Source: Candidatus Nanoarchaeia archaeon (GTDB taxonomy: Archaea > Nanobdellota > Nanobdellia > SCGC-AAA011-G17 > JACPNG01). From it: a stretch of 64,000 bases of DNA. Of this stretch, positions 15,658 to 24,360 are shown piece after piece. Position 1 is the first letter of the stretch; each line of letters starts with the position of its first letter. The translations under genes and the position numbers were made by a program. The stretch lies in assembly GCA_028714095.1 (NCBI GenBank), contig JAQTMY010000001.1, positions 445,172 through 509,171 on the forward strand, in the 5' to 3' direction. The notes under the pieces are model-generated. The model was not told the origin of the DNA. It saw only the letters and a list, made by a program, of their open reading frames with translations, and ran no database searches.

Positions 15658-17835
15658 TTACTGAGCCTCTGTAAGGCCCTTTCTTGTCCTAATCTGCCTG
15701 ATTACTTTATCTTGTAAAACTTCTGGTAATTTTTCAAAGACTTGGTCAACTACAAAATAGACTCCTCTTCCACCGGTTGCAGATCTTAAATCTGAACTTA
15801 GTCCAAACATTTCAGCTACAGGCAGTTTACACTTAGCAGTCATTGTGACTCCTTCCTGTTTCATGTCTATTAACTGTCCTCTCTTGTTTTGTATTAATTT
15901 GGAAATTTCTCCCATATAATCTGATGGTGCATCAATTTGTAATACCTGTAATGGTTCAAATATGGCTGGTTTTGCTGTTTGGATTGCCTCTCTTATACCA
16001 TCTCTTACAGCAGGCAACATCTGGGCTGGACCTCTATGAATTGCATCTTCGTGTAATTTTAGGTCCATTATTCTTATCATCATCTTCATTCCAGGTTCTC
16101 TTGCTAATACACACATATCCATTACCTGTTCAAATCCATCAATTAATAATTCTATTACTTCATTAATATGAACTATTCCTCTTGTATTATCAACTAACAT
16201 ATTTCCGTGGTAAATATCTCTTATTGCTTTAGCTTCCTTCATAGGAATTCCTAATTCCTCTAATTTCTTGAAAGTTTCCATATCACTTTTTTTAATTCTT
16301 CCTTCAGAAATTTCTCCTGCCTTTATTGCCTGATATAAATTATCTGCTAAAGGTTCAACAATAAAATAAAGTTTGTTGTGTTTATTTGGGGATTTACCCT
16401 CTGCTTCCTGTGATTTAATCTGTACTGTTTCTCTGTAAACAACAATAGGCGGGGAAGTCTTAACTTGTAACCCTTTTTCGGTTTTAATTCTGTTTTCTAT
16501 AACTTCTAAATGCAATTCTCCCATTCCTGAGATTAAATTTTCTCCAGTCTCTTCATTGATTTCAATTTTAACAGTTGGATCTTCTTTATTAACTTGTTTT
16601 AAAACATCTACAAGTTTTGCTAAATCTCCTGAACTTACAGGTTCGATTGATTTCGTAATTACAGGGTCGAAAATATGTTTGATTGCTTCAAATGGTTCCA
16701 TTGGTTTGCTGGAGATTGTTTCTCCTGAGAATGTATTTTTTAGTCCAACCAATCCAATAATATTTCCAGCAGGACTATCCTCAACTTGAATTCTTTGAGC
16801 TCCTTTGTATACATTAACTTGCTGTACTCTTATTTCTCTTTTAGCACCATTCATATATAATATATCTCCCTGTTTTACAGTTCCAGAAAATAATCTTCCA
16901 CAAGCAACCTCTCCTGCATGCTTATCGATTACAATTTTAGTTACAACAAAAGCAATGATCCCATTAGGATCACAAGTGATTAAGGACTTTCCTTCTTCGC
17001 TTTCTGGATCTCCATGCCAGATTTTTGGGATTCTGTATTTTTGAGCTTCAACAGGGTTAGGATGATGTACTACTACCATCCCTAAAACAATTTCATGCAG
17101 TGGAGCCTTCTTTGATAATTCCTTGTATTTTTCCTCTCCAGCCTCGTAAGCAGAAATAATATCTTTGAAACTTATATTTTTTTCTTTCATGTATGGGAAA
17201 CTTAAAGCCCATTTGTGGAAAGCAGAGCCAAAAGATACAGCTCCTGCCTGAACATTAACCATCCATTTTTCCTTGAATTCTTCAGGAGCAATGCTGTGGA
17301 TAAATTTGTTAACATCAGTTATTATCTTGATAAACCTCTCAGACATCTGTTCTGGAGTTAACTTAACTTCTTTGATTAATCTGTCAACTTTATTTATAAA
17401 TAAAACAGGTTTGACTCTTTCTCTTAACGCCTGTTTTAATACAGTTTCTGTCTGGGGCATCATACCTTCAACAGCATCAACCAAAACAATAGCACCGTCA
17501 ACCGCTCTCATAGCTCTTGTAACATCCCCTCCAAAGTCGACGTGTCCAGGAGTATCAATCAAGTTGATTAGGAATTCTTCATTCTTGTTAGTATGAACCA
17601 TTGAAACTGAAGCAGCGTCGATTGTAATTCCTCTTTCCTGTTCATCAGCATGGAAATCCAAAGCCAGCTGTCTTCCTGCTAATTCTTCAGACATCATTCC
17701 GGCTCCAGCCAATAAATTATCTGAGAAAGTTGTCTTTCCATGATCTATGTGAGCACAAATAGCAATATTTCTGATATGTTTAGGATCTCTAGATAACCTT
17801 CTTACCTTTTCAATCATTGGTTCTGTAACAGCCAT
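15658..17835 (-). CDS. fusA: Translation elongation factor EF-2 (aEF2)
   Basis: Translocase GTPase, 725 aa. G1 AHIDHGKTTFSDN, RGITIDAASVSM switch region, G3 DTPGHVDFGG, G4 NKVD, then domains II-V. The diphthamide-acceptor segment LHEDAIHRGPAQ near residue 600 keeps its His, implying diphthamide modification is possible. The C-terminal domain has RSATGGRGVYFVVDQVF and RTRKGL. EF-1A follows downstream. The 159 bp upstream contains the promoter of this unit and separates it from the AlaE-like gene. Confidence 0.98.
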   Translation of the reverse strand: MAVTEPMIEKVRRLSRDPKHIRNIAICAHIDHGKTTFSDNLLAGAGMMSEELAGRQLALDFHADEQERGITIDAASVSMVHTNKNEEFLINLIDTPGHVDFGGDVTRAMRAVDGAIVLVDAVEGMMPQTETVLKQALRERVKPVLFINKVDRLIKEVKLTPEQMSERFIKIITDVNKFIHSIAPEEFKEKWMVNVQAGAVSFGSAFHKWALSFPYMKEKNISFKDIISAYEAGEEKYKELSKKAPLHEIVLGMVVVHHPNPVEAQKYRIPKIWHGDPESEEGKSLITCDPNGIIAFVVTKIVIDKHAGEVACGRLFSGTVKQGDILYMNGAKREIRVQQVNVYKGAQRIQVEDSPAGNIIGLVGLKNTFSGETISSKPMEPFEAIKHIFDPVITKSIEPVSSGDLAKLVDVLKQVNKEDPTVKIEINEETGENLISGMGELHLEVIENRIKTEKGLQVKTSPPIVVYRETVQIKSQEAEGKSPNKHNKLYFIVEPLADNLYQAIKAGEISEGRIKKSDMETFKKLEELGIPMKEAKAIRDIYHGNMLVDNTRGIVHINEVIELLIDGFEQVMDMCVLAREPGMKMMIRIMDLKLHEDAIHRGPAQMLPAVRDGIREAIQTAKPAIFEPLQVLQIDAPSDYMGEISKLIQNKRGQLIDMKQEGVTMTAKCKLPVAEMFGLSSDLRSATGGRGVYFVVDQVFEKLPEVLQDKVIRQIRTRKGLTEAQ

Positions 17836-17994
17836 AATATATCTACCTCATATGTATAATATCTGGTTTGACTTTTAATGGTTTTATAAATGTTTTGGTT
17901 TTAAATATACAGTTCATAAAGTATTTTTATGTCAGAAAAAAGTCATAAACTATCCACGAAGATTTTATTCATTCAAATCTTTTTTTGGGCAACA

Positions 17995-18573
17995 TTATTT
18001 TTTGTATGCTCCCTCTGCTGCTGATTTGACTCCAAAAAGTTTTCTACAACCGTCCATATACCAGCCCAATGTTGGACCAATAAATGGAGAAATTGTTGCC
18101 AAATATGTTGCTCCATTCTGGACTTTTTCCATATCCACCTTTCCTTCAGAAAATAAACTTCCGATAGTAATTGCTGCAGCATAAATAGGAACTTGAAAAG
18201 TATTAAATGCAAGTAAATCAACCAAGGTTTTTCTTAATCTTCCGCTTTCTTCACTAGTCTTTGCAATTTTGAAAGCTTTTTCTCTCCACCAACCATATGG
18301 CCCCCCAGTAACAGAGTTCATTGCAGTTGCTGATGCTCTTGAAGCAATAATTCCTGCCAAATTTAATCCTGTCCAATAATCTAGTACGCTCCCAACAACT
18401 AATGAATAAGTTATATTTCCAGCAGTATCCACTGCTGCAATTTTACGAGTAGAGGTTGCTGAACTATTCTTTAATTTTAATTCAAGATCCTCTTTTTGTG
18501 TTAATTTATTCTTAATTTCCATCCCCAGAGAATATAATTCTATTTTATAAACCTTACTATAGAGTGATAACAA
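17995..18573 (-). CDS. alaE: AlaE-like L-alanine exporter
   Basis: Membrane protein resembling the bacterial AlaE alanine exporter. Shared signatures are the N-terminal DTAGNITYSLVVGSVLDY helix, PYGWWREKAFK (AlaE has PYGLYRD), LLAFNTFQVPIYAAAI (AlaE LAYVTFQSPVYVA) and GWYMDGCRKLFGV at the C-terminus (AlaE GYFLDYCRRLFKV). Four hydrophobic helices fit the family. At 192 aa it is longer than the 149-aa E. coli protein because of an extended N-terminus; an alternative start at the internal MEIKNK would shorten it. Likely exports small neutral amino acids; this is inferred from homology. Confidence 0.8.
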   Translation of the reverse strand: MLSLYSKVYKIELYSLGMEIKNKLTQKEDLELKLKNSSATSTRKIAAVDTAGNITYSLVVGSVLDYWTGLNLAGIIASRASATAMNSVTGGPYGWWREKAFKIAKTSEESGRLRKTLVDLLAFNTFQVPIYAAAITIGSLFSEGKVDMEKVQNGATYLATISPFIGPTLGWYMDGCRKLFGVKSAAEGAYKK

Positions 18574-18607
18574 AACAGAAAGATTTATAAATAATTGACA
18601 CTATTCC

Positions 18608-19072
18608 ATGGTAATGAAAAAGCCGTTATTTCCTCTGGTATTGGTATTTATTTTTGTGGCCTTGTCAATTGGAATTTATTCCATGAGCGAGCCACTCGCC
18701 AATACCAAGGAACTTTATTCTCCGGCAGACAGAATTAAAATAAATGATATAGAACTTTCTAATGATAAAATAACAATTAATCTTGATAATGCGGTCCTAG
18801 CTGAATTCGAGGATACAAATTCAATGGATCCTGTCCTGGACGATGGAACAACTGCAATAGAAATAATTCCTGAAAAAGAATCAGAATTAATTATTGGAGA
18901 TATAATTGTCTATGAATCAGATTATGGAGATATTATCCATAGAATTGATGAAATTTCTTCAGATGATCAAGGAACTTACTTTGTTATGAAAGGAGATAAT
19001 AATTATGATTCAGATCCATACAGAGTAAGGTTTAATCAGATAAAATATGTTTTAGTCGGAGTGTTATATTAG
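18608..19072 (+). CDS. S26-family (type I) signal peptidase, archaeal type
   Basis: One N-terminal membrane anchor (PLFPLVLVFIFVALSIGIYSM) and an outside catalytic domain. The nucleophile Ser is in TNSMDPVLDDG (about residue 74), the general base His in IIHRID replaces the bacterial Lys as in archaeal and ER enzymes, and the MKGDNNYDSDP box follows. At 154 aa it is small but complete. It processes secreted proteins, of which this window has many. It lies 9 bp before a small zinc peptide gene with its own SD and diverges from the AlaE-like gene. Confidence 0.88.
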   Translation: MVMKKPLFPLVLVFIFVALSIGIYSMSEPLANTKELYSPADRIKINDIELSNDKITINLDNAVLAEFEDTNSMDPVLDDGTTAIEIIPEKESELIIGDIIVYESDYGDIIHRIDEISSDDQGTYFVMKGDNNYDSDPYRVRFNQIKYVLVGVLY

Positions 19073-19081
19073 GAGGTCAAA

Positions 19082-19201
19082 ATGGTTGTAGTAGAAGCAA
19101 GATGCCCAAAATGTGGAACATTATACACCTCAGAAGGATTCCCTCATGAGTTAATTTGCATATGTCATGCTAAAATAAAGACAGAAGTTAAAGCAAAGTA
19201 A
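19082..19201 (+). CDS. Small zinc-binding protein (39 aa)
   Basis: Too short for the ORF track. ATG at 19082 preceded by TAGGAGGTCAA; 39 codons to a TAA at 19199. Two cysteine pairs (CPKCG at 8-11 and CIC at 29-31) can bind one zinc, like rubredoxin or ribosomal zinc-ribbon minis. Ten bp after the signal peptidase stop, so likely co-transcribed with it. The 3' end overlaps the converging presenilin gene by 14 bp. Function unknown. Confidence 0.72.
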   Translation: MVVVEARCPKCGTLYTSEGFPHELICICHAKIKTEVKAK

Positions 19202-19967
19202 CTATAAAATATCCTAGCAAACATCCAGCAGTTAAGAAAGGCATTGCTGGATAAAATTTCTTTTTCTTGGTAAATAAAAATAAACCTAACAAGGATAATG
19301 TAACAAAAATTGGCATAATGAATGCCTTAGTTGAATAAACACCAAAAACAATGCCTGAAAACAGCAAAGGAAATCCAATATCCCCTCCCCCTAAAATTGC
19401 ATTGTCTTTTTTATAAGGTATAATTAATCCTGCAAACATCTTTGCCTTTGTCTGGAACTTAGCTAATTTAATCATGTGTTTTGTTTTCCATACCGCAATC
19501 ATGTCATATATTGAAATTAGTAATAATAAAATAAACCCGCTTAGAATGTTTAGCATTGGAGCAAAGATTGCAGCTAGCGCCCCATACATAAATAATTCTG
19601 TAAAATTATGGATATAAACATTGTTCTTGAAAATTCTTAAAATTGCAAATATAATTGCAACTCCAAAAGCGATTGTTTCATTGATAAATGCTGAAAATGA
19701 GATTGAGAGCGTTACCATTACACTGATAAAAAACCAGAATTTCCATAATCTGTAAGCTCTAAATTTAACCAAAATAAAAACAAAAACCGAGGCTAAAATT
19801 ATTATAACTATTATTTCAGCAACAGAATACATAGAACTGACTTCAGGTCTTTCAATGTTATATGGAAGTTTTTCTCCTAGGTAGTGTTTAGTTACTAATA
19901 ACCCAATAAATTGTGCAGCTAAGAATAAAACTATTAAAATTAAAGTAATCTTCCAGCTGTGTTTCAT
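19188..19967 (-). CDS. Presenilin/signal-peptide-peptidase-like intramembrane aspartyl protease
   Basis: Multi-pass membrane protein (about nine helices, 259 aa). The diagnostic catalytic motifs are there: YD in ISIYDMIAVWKT (about residue 155) and LGGGDIGFP (about 193), plus a PAMPF sequence at the place of the conserved PAL. This is the archaeal presenilin homologue (A22) family, which cleaves substrates, including signal peptide remnants, within the membrane. It converges with the signal peptidase and zinc peptide genes, making a local set for secretory-protein processing. Confidence 0.9.
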   Translation of the reverse strand: MKHSWKITLILIVLFLAAQFIGLLVTKHYLGEKLPYNIERPEVSSMYSVAEIIVIIILASVFVFILVKFRAYRLWKFWFFISVMVTLSISFSAFINETIAFGVAIIFAILRIFKNNVYIHNFTELFMYGALAAIFAPMLNILSGFILLLLISIYDMIAVWKTKHMIKLAKFQTKAKMFAGLIIPYKKDNAILGGGDIGFPLLFSGIVFGVYSTKAFIMPIFVTLSLLGLFLFTKKKKFYPAMPFLTAGCLLGYFIVTLL

Positions 19968-19993
19968 AAATATTTAATAAAAATCTAATTTAA

Positions 19994-20170
19994 CTACTTT
20001 TTCCTTACTAGTCTTATTATCAAGACAGCAAAAAACAAAACAATAAATATCAAAGCTAATATGATTATGATCCATATTAACCCTAAAATAATGCTTAAAA
20101 TTATGATTCCTGCAATTATTATTGCCAATATTCCTTTTATTAAACTCCTGAAGAACTTTCCAATAACCAT
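19994..20170 (-). CDS. Small two-helix membrane protein at the end of the dnaK operon (58 aa)
   Basis: Not in the ORF track. The ATG at 20170-20168 overlaps the dnaJ stop in a TAATG arrangement, a classic sign of translational coupling. The protein is almost entirely hydrophobic (IKGILAIIIAGIIILSIILGL and IWIIIILALIFIVLFFAVLII) with basic ends (IRLVRKK), giving two membrane helices. It replaces the longer shadow ORFs given for this interval. No family recognised; its place suggests a link to chaperone or membrane stress functions. Confidence 0.72.
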   Translation of the reverse strand: MVIGKFFRSLIKGILAIIIAGIIILSIILGLIWIIIILALIFIVLFFAVLIIRLVRKK

Positions 20171-21279
20171 TATTCAAACAACCTCTCAAAGAAACCTTTT
20201 CCAGCTTTTAATTTCATATTTTCCTCTCTGGCCAAATCTTCAAATATTTCTTTTTGTTTTTTGTTTAATTTTTTTGGGGTTATGACATTGATTTTTACAA
20301 GCAAGTCTCCAGTCTCTAAAGAATGTAAGTAAGGAATTCCTTCATCTTTTATTCTCATTATGGTTCCTGACTGTGTTCCAGCAGGGATCTTGATTTCTAT
20401 TTCCTTGTCAAGAGTTGGAATTTTTATCTTGTCTCCCAGAGCTGCCTGGCTGAATGTTATCGGCATCTCCAAGATTAAATCATTTCCATCTCTCTCAAAA
20501 ATTTCATCTTCTTCTATATTAATATCAATATAAAGATCCCCAGGATTTTTTGAATACTTATTTGGTTCACCCTGCCCATTAACTCTTAATCTTGATCCAT
20601 CCTCGATGCCTGCAGGGACGTTTATTTTTAATTCCTTAGTTTCATTTACTAGTCCATTGTCGCAGTGTTTGCATTTTTTGATTATCTCTTCTCCATTTCC
20701 TTTGCATTTGCTGCATGTAGAAACCTGGGTAAAAATTCCAAAAGGGGTTCTTCTTGTTATTTTTTCCTGGCCTGACCCGTTGCAGTTATTGCATCTTCTT
20801 AATTCTTCTGCACCAGTCCCATCACATTCCTTGCATAAGGTCTTTCTGTTGATCTTAATCTTTTTTTCAAGCCCCTTTGCAGCCTCTCTTAATGTTATGT
20901 TTAGCTCATATCTTAAATCAGTTCCTCTACTTTTTCTTTTCCTTCCGCCAAAGAACATATCAAAAATGCTTCCGCCAAAAATATTTTCCCCAAAGATTTC
21001 AGAGAATATGTCATCAAAATTAGCTCCTCTGAAAATATCTTCCTGGCTATATCTTTGATCAAATCCAGCATGGCCAAACTGATCATATTGACTTCTTTTT
21101 GTTTCATCGCTTAAAACAGCATAGGCCTCAGAAATTTCCTTGAATTTTTCCTCAGCTCCAGATTCTTTGTTTCTGTCTGGATGATATTTTAATGCTAATT
21201 TTTTATAGGCTTTTTTAATCTCTTCCTTACTAGAATTCTTTTCTATTCCAAGTATTTCATAATAATCTTTTTTTGTCAT
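20170..21279 (-). CDS. dnaJ: Chaperone DnaJ (Hsp40)
   Basis: Co-chaperone that stimulates DnaK ATPase. J-domain with HPD in [11 protein letters not shown] (residues 30-40), a Gly/Phe-rich linker ([11 protein letters not shown]), four zinc-finger repeats of the CxxCxG type ([33 protein letters not shown]) and the C-terminal substrate-binding domain. Type I DnaJ of normal length (369 aa). Start overlaps the 109-aa gene by 23 bp and its stop overlaps a small membrane protein gene. Confidence 0.97.
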   Translation of the reverse strand: MTKKDYYEILGIEKNSSKEEIKKAYKKLALKYHPDRNKESGAEEKFKEISEAYAVLSDETKRSQYDQFGHAGFDQRYSQEDIFRGANFDDIFSEIFGENIFGGSIFDMFFGGRKRKSRGTDLRYELNITLREAAKGLEKKIKINRKTLCKECDGTGAEELRRCNNCNGSGQEKITRRTPFGIFTQVSTCSKCKGNGEEIIKKCKHCDNGLVNETKELKINVPAGIEDGSRLRVNGQGEPNKYSKNPGDLYIDINIEEDEIFERDGNDLILEMPITFSQAALGDKIKIPTLDKEIEIKIPAGTQSGTIMRIKDEGIPYLHSLETGDLLVKINVITPKKLNKKQKEIFEDLAREENMKLKAGKGFFERLFE

Positions 21280-21586
21280 ATTCTATCCAGTATATCCTAG
21301 GTCTGTTTTCTCCATAAATTAGGTCTTTAAATCTCTTTCCAAAATGCTCTGGAATGAATTCTTTAATAGAATCATATACAAGATTCCTGCTTATGTCTGG
21401 ATTGTTTCTTAATCCTTTAATGAAATCTTCTGCTGAAAGCTTTTTATCCTCTAATGAAACTAAATCAAATAATAATCCATTCCAATATCTGGGGTATTTC
21501 TCCTCAAGTTTATTGATTAGATTACTCTTATCGATAGCTTCCAGCAGCCATTCCTCAAAATGCCTAATCCTCGCTGTTGTCCTCAT
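21257..21586 (-). CDS. Unknown protein encoded between dnaK and dnaJ (109 aa)
   Basis: Overlaps the end of dnaK by 23 bp and the start of dnaJ by 23 bp, so expression is tied to both. The protein is soluble, helical and aromatic-rich ([65 protein letters not shown]). No motif recognised. Placement inside a DnaK-DnaJ-GrpE operon suggests a co-chaperone, adaptor or nucleotide-exchange-related role; that is inference from context only. Confidence 0.8.
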   Translation of the reverse strand: MRTTARIRHFEEWLLEAIDKSNLINKLEEKYPRYWNGLLFDLVSLEDKKLSAEDFIKGLRNNPDISRNLVYDSIKEFIPEHFGKRFKDLIYGENRPRIYWIEYDKKRLL

Positions 21587-23393
21587 CTACAACCTCTGCA
21601 TCAACTACATCTTCATCTTTTTTGTTTTTCTTTTTTCCCTTCTCTTGTTTACTTTGGGGTGCAGCAGCTTGCTGATATATCTTCATTCCAATCTCTTGTG
21701 CAATTTTTTCTGTGTCTTTTAACTTATCCTTTATTTTTTCTGTATCATTTGACTCCAATGCTTTCTCAAGTTCTTTGATTGCCTTTTCAACTTTCTCTTT
21801 GGTTTCTTTGTCTACTTTATCTCCGTATTCATCAAGTAACTTCTTTGTTGAATGAACCAGAGTTTCTGCATTGTTTCTTGTTTCAACTTCTTCTTTTTTC
21901 CTTTTGTCTTCTTCAGCATTTTTTTCAGCATCCTTAACCATTTTCTCAACTTCTTTCTCATTAAGTCTTGACCCTCCTGTAACTGTAATCTTTTGTTCTT
22001 TTCCTGTTGCCAAATCCTTAGCTGAAACATTTACTATTCCGTTTGCATCTATGTCAAATGTAACCTCTATCTGAGGAATTCCTCTTGGAGCAGGAGGAAT
22101 TCCTTCTAGGTTGAATCTTCCTAAACTTTTGTTGTCAGAGGCCATCTCCCTTTCTCCCTGCAGGACATTTATTGTTACAGCTGTCTGATTGTCAGCAGCA
22201 GTACTAAATATCTGGGATTTTTTTGTAGGTATGGTTGTGTTCCTCTGTATTAATGGAGTTCTTATTCCTCCTAAAGTTTCAATACCTAATGTTAATGGAG
22301 TAACATCAAGCAATAAAACATCTTTGACATCCCCCCCCAAAATTCCTGCCTGGATTGCGGCTCCCAAAGCAACAGCTTCATCAGGATGTACAGACTTATC
22401 AGGTTCTTTTTCAATTATTTCCTTGACAAGGTGTTGTACTTTTGGAATTCTTGTTGATCCACCAACAAGAATAACTCTGTCAATGTCTTTTGATTCTAAC
22501 TTTGCGTCCTTTAATGCCTGTTTTGTTGGACCCTTTAATTTCTCAAAAATATCTGAAGCAATTTCTTCAAGCTTGGCCCTTGTTAGTTTCATTGTTAGAT
22601 GTTTAGGTCCATTCTTGTCAGCAGTAATAAATGGTAGATTTATGTCTGTCTGTTGTACCGTAGATAATTCTTTCTTTGCTTTCTCTGCAGCTTCTTTTAA
22701 TCTTTGCAGGGCAGTAGGATCTTCTCTTAAATCAATTTTATTTTCTTTTTTAAATTCATTTGCAATGTAATCAATTATTGCATCATCTATGTCATCTCCC
22801 CCCAATTTATTATTCCCTGAAGTTGACTTTACCTCAAAAACACCATCTCCTAATTCCAGAATTGAGACATCAAATGTTCCACCACCAAAATCAAATACTA
22901 AAATTGTGTGATCATGTTTTTTGTCTGATCCATAAGCCAGTGCAGCTGCAGTAGGTTCATTAACAATTCTTTTTACATTCAATCCAGCAATTTTCCCTGC
23001 ATCTTTTGTTGCCTGTCTCTGTGCATCGTCGAAATAAGCAGGAACAGTAATGACTGCATCTTTAATTGTAGTTCCTAGATATGCTTCTGCATCTGATTTT
23101 AATTTTTGCAGGATCATAGCAGAAATCTCTTCAGGGCTGTAATTTTTTCCCTCAATAGTTATCTTTTCTCTTGTTCCCATCAATCTTTTGATAGATCTTA
23201 CTGTATGCTTTGGATTAATTATTGCCTGTCTTCTTGCAACCTCTCCAACCAATATTTCATCATCTTTTATGCATACTACACTTGGAGTTATGTTTGCTCC
23301 TTCTGAATTTGGAATTATTTTAGATTTACCTCCTTCCATAACAGCCACAGCTGAAAAAGTAGTACCTAAATCAATACCAATTGTTTTACTCAT
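21564..23393 (-). CDS. dnaK: Chaperone DnaK (Hsp70)
   Basis: ATP-driven folding chaperone of 609 aa. [18 protein letters not shown] at the N-terminus, [29 protein letters not shown], the [12 protein letters not shown] phosphate-binding motif, [11 protein letters not shown], and the linker [19 protein letters not shown] before the substrate domain. The C-terminal lid is charged and ends in an acidic [16 protein letters not shown] tail. DnaK in archaea is generally thought to have come from bacteria by transfer. Overlaps grpE by 4 bp. Confidence 0.98.
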   Translation of the reverse strand: MSKTIGIDLGTTFSAVAVMEGGKSKIIPNSEGANITPSVVCIKDDEILVGEVARRQAIINPKHTVRSIKRLMGTREKITIEGKNYSPEEISAMILQKLKSDAEAYLGTTIKDAVITVPAYFDDAQRQATKDAGKIAGLNVKRIVNEPTAAALAYGSDKKHDHTILVFDFGGGTFDVSILELGDGVFEVKSTSGNNKLGGDDIDDAIIDYIANEFKKENKIDLREDPTALQRLKEAAEKAKKELSTVQQTDINLPFITADKNGPKHLTMKLTRAKLEEIASDIFEKLKGPTKQALKDAKLESKDIDRVILVGGSTRIPKVQHLVKEIIEKEPDKSVHPDEAVALGAAIQAGILGGDVKDVLLLDVTPLTLGIETLGGIRTPLIQRNTTIPTKKSQIFSTAADNQTAVTINVLQGEREMASDNKSLGRFNLEGIPPAPRGIPQIEVTFDIDANGIVNVSAKDLATGKEQKITVTGGSRLNEKEVEKMVKDAEKNAEEDKRKKEEVETRNNAETLVHSTKKLLDEYGDKVDKETKEKVEKAIKELEKALESNDTEKIKDKLKDTEKIAQEIGMKIYQQAAAPQSKQEKGKKKNKKDEDVVDAEVVDEDNSED

Positions 23394-23866
23394 TTTTTGC
23401 CTCCCTTGCTAACCTTAACCTTAGCAATTCTTATTGTTTTATCATGAAATTTATATCCAGACTGTAATTCTTCAATTACCGTGCCCTCTTCTTTATTGGA
23501 TTCTTCTTGCAATAACGCTTCGTGCACTTCAGGATTAAATTTTTCCCCAATAACTTTCATCTTGCAGATCCCTTCTTTCTCAAGAATATCATTAAATTCT
23601 GCATAAATCAATTCAATTCCTTTTGTAAATTGTTCCTTGTCTTTTTGGTTGTTTAATGCCAGTTCAAAGTTATCAATAATAGGCAATAGTTTAATAATAA
23701 AATCCTTATTTCCATACCTTATAGTATCTTCTTTTTCTTTTTCTGTCCTTTTTCTGTAGTTTTCAAACTCTGCCTGTAATCTCTGTAATAGCTCTGTGTA
23801 TTCGTTTATTTGCTTAACTAGCTCTTCTTTTTTTGCTTTTTTTATGTCAATCATTTTAACACCCAT
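23390..23866 (-). CDS. grpE: GrpE nucleotide exchange factor
   Basis: 158 aa: N-terminal coiled coil ([22 protein letters not shown]), then the GrpE core with [44 protein letters not shown] and the C-terminal beta part ([26 protein letters not shown]). First gene of the heat-shock operon. The TATA-like TTTAAATATAAG lies upstream, with a palindromic operator over the expected start site. The start at 23866 or the internal ATG at 23854 are both possible. Confidence 0.96.
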   Translation of the reverse strand: MGVKMIDIKKAKKEELVKQINEYTELLQRLQAEFENYRKRTEKEKEDTIRYGNKDFIIKLLPIIDNFELALNNQKDKEQFTKGIELIYAEFNDILEKEGICKMKVIGEKFNPEVHEALLQEESNKEEGTVIEELQSGYKFHDKTIRIAKVKVSKGGKK

Positions 23867-23871
23867 ATTTT

Positions 23872-23904
23872 GTTGACTTTAAGTCAACGTAGTTTATTTA
23901 AACT
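23872..23904. promoter_or_regulatory. Palindromic operator between grpE and the divergent HTH regulator
   Basis: GTTGACTT-T-AAGTCAAC (23872-23888) and a second, AGTTTA-TT-TAAACT (23891-23904), lie just downstream of the grpE TATA box (about 23907-23918 on the minus strand), covering the predicted transcription start. A repressor bound here would block grpE-dnaK-dnaJ, as Phr does in Pyrococcus heat-shock genes. Confidence 0.7.
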
Positions 23905-23961
23905 AACTTATATTTAAACCTTTCCCAAAATGTTTATAAATAAAAACATTTTTATTATAAA

Positions 23962-24360
23962 ATGCCTACCTTTCATAAGATAACAATTATAAGAACATCT
24001 AGGCCAAAAGATCCAGAATTAAATCAGGAAATACAATGGATTTCAAGTTCTTTAGGTTTGTTTGGGGATAGGGACAAAGAAAAATCCTGTTTCAGGGTTT
24101 TTGTTGAGCTAGTCAAGAGCAACAAAGAAAATAATTTATTATCAAGCGATGAGATTGCAGAAAGATCTCATTTATCAAGAGGAACTGTAATACATCATCT
24201 TAATAGGCTGATGGATGCAGGCATAGTTCTAAATCATAGGAATCGGTATATGTTAAGAGTTAATAATCTAGAATCACTAATCAATCAGATTCATAGAGAA
24301 CTTGATGATTATTTTAGAGATCTAAGAAAAATTGCTGAAGAGATTGATAAAAAAATTTAA
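23962..24360 (+). CDS. Winged-HTH regulator, probable heat-shock operon repressor
   Basis: 132 aa. A winged helix-turn-helix occupies residues 45-100: SSDEIAERSHLSRGTVIHHLNRLMDAGIVLNHRNRYMLR, ArsR/MarR-like, followed by a C-terminal helix pair (LINQIHRELDDYFRDLRKIAEEI) for dimerisation. It is divergent from grpE across 95 bp that hold the palindromic operator, and its own TATA box TTTATAAAT is about 26 nt before the ATG, so it is leaderless. Role as the grpE-dnaK-dnaJ repressor is inferred from gene position. Confidence 0.82.
   Translation: MPTFHKITIIRTSRPKDPELNQEIQWISSSLGLFGDRDKEKSCFRVFVELVKSNKENNLLSSDEIAERSHLSRGTVIHHLNRLMDAGIVLNHRNRYMLRVNNLESLINQIHRELDDYFRDLRKIAEEIDKKI

Noticed and set aside
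14525-17596. Plus-strand ORFs of 76-136 aa across EF-1A and EF-2
   Set aside because: Antisense shadows of two strongly conserved genes; no start signals and cysteine/serine-rich nonsense sequence.
19974-20285. Track ORFs of 71 aa (minus) and 74 aa (plus) in the region after dnaJ
   Set aside because: A third frame encodes a 58-aa hydrophobic protein with a TAATG overlap to dnaJ and a much more natural composition; the track ORFs are shadows of it.
22189-22770. 193-aa plus-strand ORF inside dnaK
   Set aside because: Antisense to well-conserved DnaK motifs; long only because the opposite strand lacks stops at its codon positions.
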